Assembly: GCA_003523185.1 (NCBI GenBank)
Contig: DPGN01000053.1
Span: 1 to 42,299, forward strand
DNA: 42,299 nucleotides
Direction of reading: 5' to 3'
DNA from: Halieaceae bacterium
GTDB lineage: Bacteria; Pseudomonadota; Gammaproteobacteria; Pseudomonadales; Halieaceae
Within the stretch, counting starts at the first letter, position 1. Each line of letters opens with the position of its first letter. The position numbers and the translations under genes were made by a program. The notes beneath the pieces are model-generated. The model did not search any database. It saw nothing but the letters and a program-made list of their open reading frames with translations, and was not told where the DNA came from. Shown piece after piece: positions 1-7,824 of this stretch.

Positions 1-662
1 GAGGGCCACCAGGTCGTGATTGTCGTGTTTGAGTACAGAGGCGTACTGGTAAGAACGACACCACCCTCAAACTCCATCTTTTCAGTGCCAGAAATAAGAA
101 GATTACGCGCGAGATGGCTGTGAATGATGCCCTTGGGGATGCCCGTCGTCCCGGAGCTATAGAGAATGTCGTACTCCTCGTCGAGCGCCATATGGACGTT
201 CGGAGAGCTAGCATCAAAGGTGTTGGCCCACGCCGTATGATCATGAAATTGCTCGCAAGCCGTCTCCAACGCAAATCGCAGATCCGCTCTGATCGAAGGG
301 ATGTCCATGAAGTGCTCAAGCGCCGCTTCGCGGTATTGATCTGAAACAAACAAGCCCTTCACCGCGCTGTCTAGCAGCATATTTCTCTGCGCCTCTGGTG
401 TCGCAGTACTTGGGACAGGGACCATACTTGCACCTGAGCACAAGATGCCCGTCATCACCTCCGCGCACTCGACGCTGTTGCGCGATAGCACGGCTATGCG
501 ATCACCCTTACCAATGCCGGCTGCAATGAGTCCATTAGCGATACGAAAAACGTGATCAATACTGGTTTTGTTATCGCGCTCGACCTCATCAATGATGTAG
601 GCCAGCCGCGCAGGCTGATTCGTCCGGCGGCTATCAAGTCGTTCACAGAGCGATAGGGTCAC
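1..662 (-). CDS. Acyl-CoA synthetase (AMP-forming), N-terminal part, cut by window edge
   Basis: Reading the minus strand from a GTG at 662 gives 220 open codons running off the left edge of the window. The product is the N-terminal half of an adenylate-forming acid:CoA ligase. It has the usual early segment (GKGDRIAVLSRNSVE) and, near residue 165, the phosphate-binding loop YSSGTTGIPKG that binds ATP. Such enzymes activate a carboxylic acid to acyl-AMP and then to acyl-CoA in the cytoplasm. GTG 662 was chosen because GAGGTG sits 7 bases upstream; another in-frame GTG lies 15 bases earlier. The substrate cannot be told, because the acyl-binding pocket and C-terminal domain lie outside the window. 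The steroid genes at the far end make a steroid-derived acid possible, but nothing here shows that. It is divergent from the psiE-like gene. Confidence 0.85.
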   Translation of the reverse strand, partial: MTLSLCERLDSRRTNQPARLAYIIDEVERDNKTSIDHVFRIANGLIAAGIGKGDRIAVLSRNSVECAEVMTGILCSGASMVPVPSTATPEAQRNMLLDSAVKGLFVSDQYREAALEHFMDIPSIRADLRFALETACEQFHDHTAWANTFDASSPNVHMALDEEYDILYSSGTTGIPKGIIHSHLARNLLISGTEKMEFEGGVVLTSTPLYSNTTITTWWP

Positions 663-768
663 GATGGAGCACCTCACGAAACGGTTGTCTAAGGATCTAT
701 CTACCCAGTGCAAGATACCAAAGGTTTGATTGTCTGACAGGCTATAAAAAAACGCCCGAAAAGACTGA

Positions 769-790
769 ACGGACCTGAATTTTGGTCCGT
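769..790. promoter_or_regulatory. Perfect 7-bp inverted repeat in divergent intergenic region
   Basis: ACGGACC (769-775) and GGTCCGT (784-790) form a perfect 7-bp dyad around an 8-base A/T-rich centre. It lies between the divergent acyl-CoA synthetase and psiE-like genes, 37 bases before the psiE start. It could be an operator, or the stem of a hairpin in the psiE leader. No T-run follows on the plus strand. On the minus strand a run of seven Ts occurs about 20 bases beyond the stem, too far for a normal terminator. Confidence 0.35.
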
Positions 791-827
791 AAAACCTTTT
801 GAGACAGCGGGTTTTGGGGAACACGCC

Positions 828-1256
828 ATGGAACAGCATGAAAATAAAGAAGGTAACGCACCAGAGTCAAAGTTCATTGATCGGTTTGACGGCGTGGTTT
901 TGGGACTTTTTGCCTTTGCCGAACGAGGACTGCTACTACTGATCGGTGGATTAGCGATCGTAGCGGTGGGCTTCGAATTAGGTGATTTACTGGTCAACCG
1001 GGATATTAACCTCGCTGACCTGCTGCTGCTCTTCATCTACCTCGAGGTGCTTGGTATGGCCTACGCCTATTACTCGACCCACAGTGTGCCCGTTACCTTA
1101 CCCGTGTTAATTGCAATTACAGGCATCACACGACTGATTCTACTGAGCAAAGATTCAGAGCCTAATGAGTTGATGTACGAGGCCGGCGCGGTGTTGCTGC
1201 TGGCGATCGCCTATGGCGCATTGTCCTGGGCATCGAACTTCTTCAATCGCAAATAA
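828..1256 (+). CDS. psiE: PsiE-family small integral membrane protein
   Basis: A 142-residue protein with a short charged N-terminus (about residues 1-25) followed by four hydrophobic segments. It matches the phosphate-starvation-inducible PsiE family. The most telling stretch is around residues 65-85, where a leucine-rich helix ends in LEVLGMAYAYYSTH, followed by PVTLPVLIAITGITRLI. Length is normal for the family (about 135-150). PsiE proteins sit in the inner membrane and their biochemical role is unknown. ATG 828 is the first start after the intergenic dyad and the ribosome site is weak (GGGGAACACGCC). No pho box could be recognised by eye, so phosphate control is only a family-based expectation. 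Confidence 0.8.
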   Translation: MEQHENKEGNAPESKFIDRFDGVVLGLFAFAERGLLLLIGGLAIVAVGFELGDLLVNRDINLADLLLLFIYLEVLGMAYAYYSTHSVPVTLPVLIAITGITRLILLSKDSEPNELMYEAGAVLLLAIAYGALSWASNFFNRK

Positions 1257-1265
1257 AGCGTACAC

Positions 1266-1282
1266 CCTGACTTCTCGTCAGG
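1266..1282 (+). terminator. Possible weak terminator after psiE-like gene
   Basis: CCTGAC and GTCAGG pair in a 6-bp stem with a 5-base loop, 10 bases past the psiE stop codon, and are followed by only three Ts. The position suits a terminator, but the short T-run makes it weak. It may simply be a hairpin in the 50-base gap before the hydrolase gene. Confidence 0.35.
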
Positions 1283-1306
1283 TTTAATCCTCGTCTATCA
1301 TGGCGT

Positions 1307-2146
1307 ATGAACCTTCGTCGCCATCGTATGAGAGCCTTGCCGGTAAACGTTTTCTTGAGAGTCTTCACTCTCTTCGCTGCGTCATTGCCGATAACAGCTA
1401 TTTCTGAGCCAGTCAGCTTTGACGACGTATTACAGCTCCCCTTTGCAGAGATCGCGCAGATGCAGTCTTATGGGAGCTCTCCACAGAACACAGTCGTCAA
1501 TATCCCAGGATCAGACTCATCGCGTGGCGTAATCACCCTTATCCACGGTGGCTGTTGGTCCAACGCCTACGACCGGAATCACACTTTGCCTATGGCCGAG
1601 GCACTATCAACCATGGGCTACGATGTTTGGGTACCTGAGTATCGACGAGTGGGCGATGCAGGCGGCGGTTGGCCCGGTAGCCTTGAGGACATTATCGCTG
1701 CGGTTGAATTCGTGACCGATAAAACGGGACAAGAGGCCATCCTCGTCGGCCACTCGGCCGGTGGGCATCTAGCCTTGCGCGCAGCCCAAACAGGTTTAGC
1801 GATTGCCGGTGTAGTGGGCTTAGCTCCCATCACAGATCTCGTGTCTTACGGCGCGGAATCAGGGAGTTGTCAGTCGATGGTTGCCCCTTTCATGGGTGAC
1901 GACGCTTATTCCCCGGATGAGTCCTATCGAGATGCTTCTGTAAATCTGAACGCAATTAATGCCCCAGTAGCCGTCGTCATCGGCAAAGAAGACCCTATTG
2001 TCGGAGCGGTGCAGGTAGTGATTTTCGGTGCCGCTCAGGTAACCACCGTCAAGGGCGCAGGACATTTTGATGTTATACACCCCAAAACCGAGGCATTTAG
2101 CGCTGTTGTGAACGCGCTTAAAGCACTCAAAAAGAAAGGTCGCTGA
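1307..2146 (+). CDS. Exported alpha/beta hydrolase, candidate kynurenine formamidase
   Basis: A 279-residue alpha/beta hydrolase. HGGCW at residues 80-84 supplies the oxyanion hole, GHSAGG places the nucleophile at Ser150, and Asp229 and His253 (in GHFDVIHP) complete a plausible triad. HGGxW together with GxSxGG is the pattern of the BD-FAE/esterase and animal-type kynurenine formamidase families. The gene ends 4 bases before kynU, so formamidase activity (N-formylkynurenine to kynurenine plus formate) is an attractive inference. Residues 1-34 look like a signal peptide (basic start, hydrophobic core, AISEP cleavage region), which is odd for a tryptophan-pathway enzyme because kynureninase is cytoplasmic. 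Start choice is uncertain: ATG 1307 has no clear ribosome site, and ATG 1328 would leave a more typical signal peptide. Confidence 0.72.
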   Translation: MNLRRHRMRALPVNVFLRVFTLFAASLPITAISEPVSFDDVLQLPFAEIAQMQSYGSSPQNTVVNIPGSDSSRGVITLIHGGCWSNAYDRNHTLPMAEALSTMGYDVWVPEYRRVGDAGGGWPGSLEDIIAAVEFVTDKTGQEAILVGHSAGGHLALRAAQTGLAIAGVVGLAPITDLVSYGAESGSCQSMVAPFMGDDAYSPDESYRDASVNLNAINAPVAVVIGKEDPIVGAVQVVIFGAAQVTTVKGAGHFDVIHPKTEAFSAVVNALKALKKKGR

Positions 2147-2150
2147 GCTC

Positions 2151-3359
2151 ATGAGTGCCGTCGATTTCGACCAATTACGTTCGCGCTTCCATCTGCCACA
2201 AGGAAAGGTCTATCTGGACGGTAATTCGCTTGGCGCACTACCACGCTACACCGAGGGGCGGCTGCGCGAGCTAATCTCTACGGAGTGGGCTGACGAACTT
2301 GTCAGTGGCTGGAATACCAAACAGTGGATAGATCTGCCGCTCAGTGTAGGTGAGCAAATTGCTCCCATCATTGGCGCAGCATCGGGTACCGTCGTTTGCT
2401 GCGATAGTTTATCGATCAATTTATTCAAGGCGCTGACCGCCTGTCTCGAAGTGAACGAGCGCCGAAGCCTGATCACTTTGGAGGACGGCCAGTTTCCCAC
2501 CGATAGCTATATCGCTGACGGTTTATCGCGACTCCTTGGCGCTGATCGCTGCCGCACACAAGCTGTCGATATTGCCGCGCTGACACCTGAGACTCTCTCG
2601 GAATCTGCCGTGCTACTGCTGTCGCACGTCGATTATAAGTCAGGTGCTCTTAGAGATATGGACGCCATTACTGCCATGGCGCAGTCCGTCGGGTGCTTGG
2701 TGATTTGGGATTTAGCGCACAGTGCAGGGGCCATTGATATGGACCTGGAGGCAAGTCAGGTCGACTTTGCCGTTGGCTGTACCTACAAATTCCTGAACGG
2801 TGGCCCTGGAGCGCCGGGCTTCCTCTATGTCGCTGAGCATCACCAGGAAGTACAGAACCCGCTACCGGGCTGGATGGGTCATGCACGCCTGTTCGATTTT
2901 GAAGCCAAGTACGAAGCCGCGCCGGGTATCAAACGATTCTTGACGGGTACTCAAAGCGTCCTTGCACTCAGCGCTGTGAGTGCCTCTTTGTCCATATTTG
3001 AGGGACTTGCAGTGCGGGACGTCAGAGCTCGAAGCCTCGCGCTCACGCGACATTTCATTACCCGTTGGGAACAAAGTACGGTACTACAGTCACATGCGGC
3101 GCTGGTCACACCTATCGATGATGCGCAGCGTGGTTCTCAGGTCAGTCTTGCGCTCGAACATGCGTTCCCTGTAAGCCAGGCACTGATTGCAGATGGCGTC
3201 ATCGTTGACTTTAGAGAACCGAATATCGTCCGATTTGGCTTTTCACCGCTCTACAACACATTTAGCGATGCCGACCAGGCAATTTCGTCGCTCGAAGCTG
3301 TACTTGTCAGCGAACGCTTCCGCCTTCCTGGGTTTCAAATTCGATCGACGGTCACATGA
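2151..3359 (+). CDS. kynU: Kynureninase
   Basis: A 402-residue fold-type I PLP enzyme that cleaves kynurenine to anthranilate and alanine. Family hallmarks are YLDGNSLGALP at residues 21-31, SHVDYKSG near 158-165, the PLP-contacting Asp187 in IWDLAHSAGA, and the Schiff-base Lys213 in GCTYKFLNGGPGAPGF. LPGWMGH and RFLTGTQS are also typical. Length is close to other bacterial kynureninases (about 400-420). The gene follows the alpha/beta hydrolase by 4 bases and overlaps apt by 4 bases (ATGA), so the three are very likely cotranscribed. No tryptophan 2,3-dioxygenase or kynurenine monooxygenase is in the window, so whether the pathway ends at anthranilate or feeds NAD synthesis is unknown. Confidence 0.95.
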   Translation: MSAVDFDQLRSRFHLPQGKVYLDGNSLGALPRYTEGRLRELISTEWADELVSGWNTKQWIDLPLSVGEQIAPIIGAASGTVVCCDSLSINLFKALTACLEVNERRSLITLEDGQFPTDSYIADGLSRLLGADRCRTQAVDIAALTPETLSESAVLLLSHVDYKSGALRDMDAITAMAQSVGCLVIWDLAHSAGAIDMDLEASQVDFAVGCTYKFLNGGPGAPGFLYVAEHHQEVQNPLPGWMGHARLFDFEAKYEAAPGIKRFLTGTQSVLALSAVSASLSIFEGLAVRDVRARSLALTRHFITRWEQSTVLQSHAALVTPIDDAQRGSQVSLALEHAFPVSQALIADGVIVDFREPNIVRFGFSPLYNTFSDADQAISSLEAVLVSERFRLPGFQIRSTVT

Positions 3360-3898
3360 CAGCTGATGAGCCATCGCTAACACTCCTGAGATCAAAGGTA
3401 CGGGATATCCCTAACTTCCCCGCACCCGGCATCTTATTCAAAGACATCACCCCGCTTCTCTCAGATCATCTCGCGATGGATGCAGCGCTCAGTCTTCTCG
3501 CTCAAGCGGTTAAAGACCTGACATTTGATGTCATCGCGGCACCGGAGGCGCGGGGATTCATCCTTGCAGCGCCGCTCGCGAGGCACTGCAGGGTGGGCCT
3601 AGCACTTATTCGCAAGCCGGGTAAGCTGCCCGCGGCGACCCTGAGTCATACCTACTCACTAGAATACGGAAATGACACCCTGGAAATGCATGCCGATAGC
3701 TTTGAGGGGATGGATTTACCGAGGGTTCTGATAGTCGATGACGTGCTCGCCACGGGCGGAACGGCCGCCGCGGCAGCTGAACTCATCAAAAGCGCCGGAG
3801 GGGTGCCGATTGGCCTCGCGGTTCTCATTGAATTAGCCGCGCTCAATGGTCGGAAAACCCTGTCCGATGTGGCGGTCAGATCGGTCCTTAACTACTAG
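3356..3898 (+). CDS. apt: Adenine phosphoribosyltransferase
   Basis: A 180-residue type I phosphoribosyltransferase of normal Apt length that salvages adenine with PRPP to AMP. The N-terminal IPNFPAPGILFKDITPLL (about residues 18-35) is diagnostic for Apt. EARGFI (64-69) and RKPGKLP (86-92) form the flexible-loop and base-binding parts, and VLIVDDVLATGGT (124-136) is the PRPP motif. The start overlaps the kynU stop by 4 bases, indicating translational coupling. Purine salvage has no obvious metabolic link to kynureninase; shared use of PRPP in anthranilate or NAD metabolism is a possible but weak rationale. Confidence 0.95.
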   Translation: MTADEPSLTLLRSKVRDIPNFPAPGILFKDITPLLSDHLAMDAALSLLAQAVKDLTFDVIAAPEARGFILAAPLARHCRVGLALIRKPGKLPAATLSHTYSLEYGNDTLEMHADSFEGMDLPRVLIVDDVLATGGTAAAAAELIKSAGGVPIGLAVLIELAALNGRKTLSDVAVRSVLNY

Positions 3899-4007
3899 CT
3901 AGCGGCTCAGAAAAACCTACCCCAAAGTCGTTACTTGAGAGGCCAAAAAACAGTATTCGCCGTAAAAGCTTTGAGATAGCGTTGGCCCGCTAATTGAGGA
4001 GCGAAAA

Positions 4008-5408
4008 ATGCACGGATTCGCTTTAAACGACATATTTAAAATTGGGATTGGCCCCTCATCGAGTCACACGATGGGACCGATGCACGCAGCGCAGCATTTC
4101 ATGTCCAACTTAGAACAGACTCTAGGGAATGGACCGCTGAAGGTTTCAGTAACGCTGCATGGATCGCTCGCCGCTACTGGCGATGGCCATGGTACACCTG
4201 GTGCGGTCACCGCGGGACTCGTGGGTCATCACTACGAAACCGTCACCCTCCCCGACATTGAATCTATATGGGATTCAGCAATAGCAACCGGTGTGATGCG
4301 TTCACTCTCGGGTCACGATATCCATTTCAACCCTTCCGATGACTTGCTTCGAGATATGCAACCACTGGCATCGCATCCCAATGGCATGACCTTTCGCGCA
4401 TGGCTGGGTGATGCCCTCATAGACGAGAAGCAGTATTTCTCTGTAGGCGGCGGCATGGTTGAGGATCAGATGGGCAACACGCTGGCCACGTCTCCATTAC
4501 CGGTGGGTGATGCTCCCTTCCCCTACAAGTGCATGGAAGAGCTCGTTAGATGGTGCGATCGAGAAAAACTGTCTATTGCTCAGTTACAGGCTCGGAATGA
4601 GCATTTTTGTCTAAAGCGCGAAGAATATGACCCAATTGCTGCCAAGCTGTGGGCCGTTATGTCCGACTGTATAGACCGAGGTCTATCCACCGAGGGTCAA
4701 CTTCCCGGCGGACTCAATGTTAAGCGTAGAGCAAGCGCCTTGTGGAACCGCTTACTAAACAATTCCTATGGCGATAAAGCACCGGCCAATGCGGCTCAAC
4801 GAGCGATGGTCTATGCCATGGCAGTCAATGAGGAAAATGCAGCCGGCGGGCGTCTTGTTACGGCTCCAACAAACGGCGCAGCAGGGATTGTGCCCGCGGT
4901 GCTTCGCGCGCATCTCGATGAGCACAAGCTAAATGAGGCGGGTGTTAACCGCCATGTAAGCACCTTTTTACGCACCGCGACCGCGATTGGCGGCTTATTT
5001 AAGATGAATGCGTCTATTTCGGGTGCTGAAGTCGGCTGTCAGGGTGAGGTAGGCGCAGCGGCCTCCATGGCGGCGGCAGGACTCACTGCTGCGATGGGCG
5101 GCAGCCCGCGACAGATCGAGAATGCAGCAGAGATAGCTGTAGAACACTGCCTCGGACTTACTTGTGATCCGATTGGTGGCTTGGTACAAGTGCCCTGCAT
5201 TGAGCGTAATGGTATGGGGGCGGTCAAAGCCGTCGCCGCTTCAGATCTCGCTCTCGCAGGGGACGGTCAGTTCATGATCTCACTCGATCAAGTGATCGAT
5301 ACAGTGCGAGAAACCGGGAAGGACATGGACAGCCGCTACAAGGAAACCGCCCGCGGTGGACTGGCAATTCATGGGCTAAAAATCCCTGTGACTGCCGTTG
5401 AATGCTGA
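4008..5408 (+). CDS. sdaA: L-serine dehydratase, iron-sulfur, single chain
   Basis: A 466-residue [4Fe-4S] L-serine ammonia-lyase converting serine to pyruvate and ammonia. The N-terminal beta domain carries GIGPSSSHTMGP (13-24), and the C-terminal alpha domain carries TAPTNGAAGIVPAV and the cluster cysteines Cys344 (GAEVGCQGEVG), Cys386 (LTCDPIGG) and Cys397 (VPCIERN). The last residue is Cys466. In the Legionella enzyme the C-terminal cysteine reaches back as a fourth cluster ligand, so that feature is probably kept. Start ATG 4008 has GAGGAG 6 bases upstream. The preceding 109 bases separate it from apt. In Pseudomonas, glycine-betaine-induced genes include a serine dehydratase, so closeness to soxBDAG may reflect glycine-to-serine-to-pyruvate flow. 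Confidence 0.95.
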   Translation: MHGFALNDIFKIGIGPSSSHTMGPMHAAQHFMSNLEQTLGNGPLKVSVTLHGSLAATGDGHGTPGAVTAGLVGHHYETVTLPDIESIWDSAIATGVMRSLSGHDIHFNPSDDLLRDMQPLASHPNGMTFRAWLGDALIDEKQYFSVGGGMVEDQMGNTLATSPLPVGDAPFPYKCMEELVRWCDREKLSIAQLQARNEHFCLKREEYDPIAAKLWAVMSDCIDRGLSTEGQLPGGLNVKRRASALWNRLLNNSYGDKAPANAAQRAMVYAMAVNEENAAGGRLVTAPTNGAAGIVPAVLRAHLDEHKLNEAGVNRHVSTFLRTATAIGGLFKMNASISGAEVGCQGEVGAAASMAAAGLTAAMGGSPRQIENAAEIAVEHCLGLTCDPIGGLVQVPCIERNGMGAVKAVAASDLALAGDGQFMISLDQVIDTVRETGKDMDSRYKETARGGLAIHGLKIPVTAVEC

Positions 5409-5424
5409 CGGTCCTGTCTGTCGG

Positions 5425-6159
5425 TCAGCCTTGGCTAGCGCTGTCTAACCAAGCCCTCATCCGAAGAAAGTCACCCGGTAGAGCCGACGAGACGGATAGT
5501 GCTTCATCGCTAAGGGGGTGCCGAAAAGCCACCTGCCTGGCGTGAAGCCACAGTCGCCGGATTCCCAGGCGCTCCTCAATAAACCGGTTGTGGGTCCCCT
5601 TTCCGTAGCGGACATCACCCAATATAGGGTGCGAAATATGTTTTGCATGCCGTCTGAGTTGCCGATAGCGACCCGTAATGGGTTGCAGCTGAACATGGGA
5701 GTAGCGCGCCTCAGGATATCGGTCTACCGGCTCTGGTACGGTCCATAAAGTCAGTGTTCTGAGCTCTGTCATGGCCTCTCGTGCAGTCCCGTTCTTAATT
5801 TTACGGCCTTTACTATCCACCTCATCCCGTAGCGCATGATCTATATGCAGACTTTGGGGGGTGTGACCGCGCACAAATGCCTCATAGGTCTTCATCACCT
5901 CACCGTATTCAAAAGCCTGCGACAGTGTTCTTGCCACGTCGCTACTCAAAGCGAAGATGACCAATCCTGACGTCGCTTTATCCAAACGGTGTACGGGGTA
6001 TACAGACTGATTTAACTGGTCTCGAAGGGTCTGCAGGAGAAACGCCGTCGCATGGGCGTCGATGCCACTTCGATGCACCAACATGCCGCAAGGCTTATCA
6101 ACGACAACTAGCGCATCATCCTGAAAGCAAACAGTGAGTGGCATCTGAGCGTCGGTCAC
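5425..6159 (-). CDS. truC: tRNA pseudouridine synthase, TruC-like (RluA family)
   Basis: A 244-residue RluA-family pseudouridine synthase. The catalytic aspartate is Asp60 in HRLDKATSGL. KPCGMLVHRSGID at the N-terminus, the RRHAKHISHPILGDVRYGKG region and a late LWLHARQ stretch match TruC, which modifies U65 of several tRNAs. The length (244 against about 260 in E. coli) and the absence of an S4 domain also favour TruC over RluC/D. The GTG start at 6159 is assumed; ATG 6144 is the alternative. The gene is convergent with sdaA (16-base gap) and divergent from the aldehyde dehydrogenase. Confidence 0.82.
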   Translation of the reverse strand: MTDAQMPLTVCFQDDALVVVDKPCGMLVHRSGIDAHATAFLLQTLRDQLNQSVYPVHRLDKATSGLVIFALSSDVARTLSQAFEYGEVMKTYEAFVRGHTPQSLHIDHALRDEVDSKGRKIKNGTAREAMTELRTLTLWTVPEPVDRYPEARYSHVQLQPITGRYRQLRRHAKHISHPILGDVRYGKGTHNRFIEERLGIRRLWLHARQVAFRHPLSDEALSVSSALPGDFLRMRAWLDSASQG

Positions 6160-6233
6160 AATATGGTCTCGTTATGCGGGTGATCGGTTTATGGTTCATG
6201 GGGTTCAGCTGGCTTCATAAGTGTATCCCCGTC

Positions 6234-6256
6234 TAGTCCTTCGGGACTGTTTTTTT
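6234..6256 (+). terminator. Intrinsic terminator upstream of aldehyde dehydrogenase
   Basis: AGTCC and GGACT (6235-6248) form a stem closed by a TTCG tetraloop, followed after one G by seven Ts (6250-6256). It is oriented on the plus strand but lies 110 bases before the aldehyde dehydrogenase and just past the start of the opposite-strand truC. No plus-strand gene ends nearby. It may end a short leader or small RNA beginning around 6160-6200, or act as an attenuator for the downstream operon. Confidence 0.65.
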
Positions 6257-6366
6257 AATGTATTCCCAGTGCCCATCCCTTTAGTATGTGCCCGTGAAAA
6301 TGCGGTCTGAGGCCCAGCGTCCAGCGGTCCCGAAATAATAGTCAATAAGGCAATAAGGACAGTCAA

Positions 6367-7809
6367 ATGAGTGAGCAACATCAGCTTTACATCAACGGCG
6401 CGTGGATCGAAACCGAAGCCTCCGTGGTCAACACAAGCCCATCCGATACTACTGACGTCATTGGTCACTACGCTCAGGCTTCCATGCCTCAGGTTGAGGC
6501 GGCGATCACTGCTGCCAATGCCGCCGTACTGGAGTGGGGAAGCTCTGCTCTGGAGACCCGTTATAGCGTGCTGATGGGCATTGGAAACGAACTGATCGCG
6601 CGCAGTGGCGAGCTGGGTGAGTTGCTCGCTCGAGAAGAAGGTAAGACTCGCGCTGAAGGCGTTGGTGAGGTCTATCGTTCGGGTCAGTTCTTTCACTATT
6701 TCGCGGGAGAGGTTCATCGGCAGATCGATGATCGCGCTGAGTCCGTGCGACCCGGGATCGAGATCGATACCCGTCGAGAACCAGTGGGGGTCGTGGCCAT
6801 CATCAGCCCCTGGAATTTTCCCATGGCGACGGCGGTCTGGAAGATTGCTCCTGCCCTGGCCTTTGGTAACGCCGTTATTTTTAAACCTGCAAATCTAGTA
6901 CCTGCCAGCGCTTGGGCGCTCACTGAGATTATCTCGCGTCAGACAGCCCTGCCTGCCGGCACTTTCAACCTCGTGATGGGGTCAGGCGGCGCTGTCGGCG
7001 ACGCCATTATCAACAGTCCTGATATTCACGCCGTTTCGTTTACTGGCTCGCTTCCGGTCGGTCGGGAAGTCGCTAAGGCCACCGCGGCGAATCTGGTTAA
7101 GTGTCAGCTGGAAATGGGCTCTAAAAATGCGCTCATCGTGGCGGCTGATGCAGATCTTGATGTGGCCGTGAATGCAGCCTTTGTGGGCGCTTACAGCGGA
7201 ACAGGTCAAAAATGCACGGCCTCCTCGAGACTCATTGTCGACGCTAGCGTCCACGATGAATTCGTTTCAAAGCTCATCGCAAAGCTAGAATCAACCACCG
7301 TGGGTCACGCGCTCGGTGAGGGAATCGATATCGGTCCCGTCGCATCCGAAGTGCAGCTCAATGAGAACCTCGAATGGGTTGAAAGAGGCAGGAATGAAGG
7401 CGCGTCTCTGGTATTTGGCGGAAACCGTATCGATGCGCCAACAAACGGGTACTACATGGAGCCAACGCTCTTCATCAACACCACTAACGAAATGAGCATT
7501 AATCGTGAGGAGCTGTTTGCGCCGATTGCCTGTGTGATCAAGGCCGATAACTACGAGGATGCGCTTTCCATCCTCAATGACACCGAATTTGGCCTCACCG
7601 CCGGCATCATCACTCAGAGCCTTAAAACCGCCTCAGACTTCAAGCAGCGCGCGGTTGCAGGCTGTGTAATGGTGAACCTTCCTACCGCAGGTACGGACTA
7701 TCATGTGCCATTTGGCGGACGCAAAAACTCAAGCTTCGGTCCCCGGGAGCAAGGGCAGTATGCGAGAGAGTTCTATACCACCGTGAAAACAAGTTACGTT
7801 CAGGCCTAA
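6367..7809 (+). CDS. Aldehyde dehydrogenase, alpha-ketoglutaric semialdehyde type
   Basis: A 480-residue NAD(P)-dependent aldehyde dehydrogenase. The oxyanion Asn150 is in SPWNFP, the general base Glu249 in QLEMGSKN, and the nucleophile Cys283 in GTGQKCTASSRLIV. The GQKCTA-SR pattern is typical of 2,5-dioxovalerate (alpha-ketoglutaric semialdehyde) dehydrogenases such as B. subtilis YcbD/GucD, which finish hydroxyproline and sugar-acid pathways by making 2-oxoglutarate. The usual ELGGKN is EMGSKN here. Start ATG 6367 has AAGGA 7 bases upstream. The gene lies 15 bases before the M19-like gene and heads the same-strand locus running to soxG. The substrate is inferred from the motif and is not proven; other semialdehydes are possible. 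Confidence 0.85.
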   Translation: MSEQHQLYINGAWIETEASVVNTSPSDTTDVIGHYAQASMPQVEAAITAANAAVLEWGSSALETRYSVLMGIGNELIARSGELGELLAREEGKTRAEGVGEVYRSGQFFHYFAGEVHRQIDDRAESVRPGIEIDTRREPVGVVAIISPWNFPMATAVWKIAPALAFGNAVIFKPANLVPASAWALTEIISRQTALPAGTFNLVMGSGGAVGDAIINSPDIHAVSFTGSLPVGREVAKATAANLVKCQLEMGSKNALIVAADADLDVAVNAAFVGAYSGTGQKCTASSRLIVDASVHDEFVSKLIAKLESTTVGHALGEGIDIGPVASEVQLNENLEWVERGRNEGASLVFGGNRIDAPTNGYYMEPTLFINTTNEMSINREELFAPIACVIKADNYEDALSILNDTEFGLTAGIITQSLKTASDFKQRAVAGCVMVNLPTAGTDYHVPFGGRKNSSFGPREQGQYAREFYTTVKTSYVQA

Positions 7810-7824
7810 TCTCGGAGCCAAGCC

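Noticed and set aside
726..748. TTGATT and TATAAA as a promoter for psiE
   Set aside because: The two elements are only 11 bases apart, too close for a sigma-70 promoter.
701..1036. Minus-strand 111-residue frame over psiE
   Set aside because: Low-complexity serine/lysine composition is the mirror of a hydrophobic membrane gene; it is a shadow frame.
3899..4007. Possible glycine riboswitch before sdaA
   Set aside because: The 109-base leader lacks the conserved glycine aptamer core sequences, and a -35/-10 pair could not be supported either.
5404..5424. Hairpin GCTGAC/GTCAGC at the sdaA stop as a terminator
   Set aside because: Only 6 bp with a 13-base loop, overlapping the stop codon and lacking a T-run.
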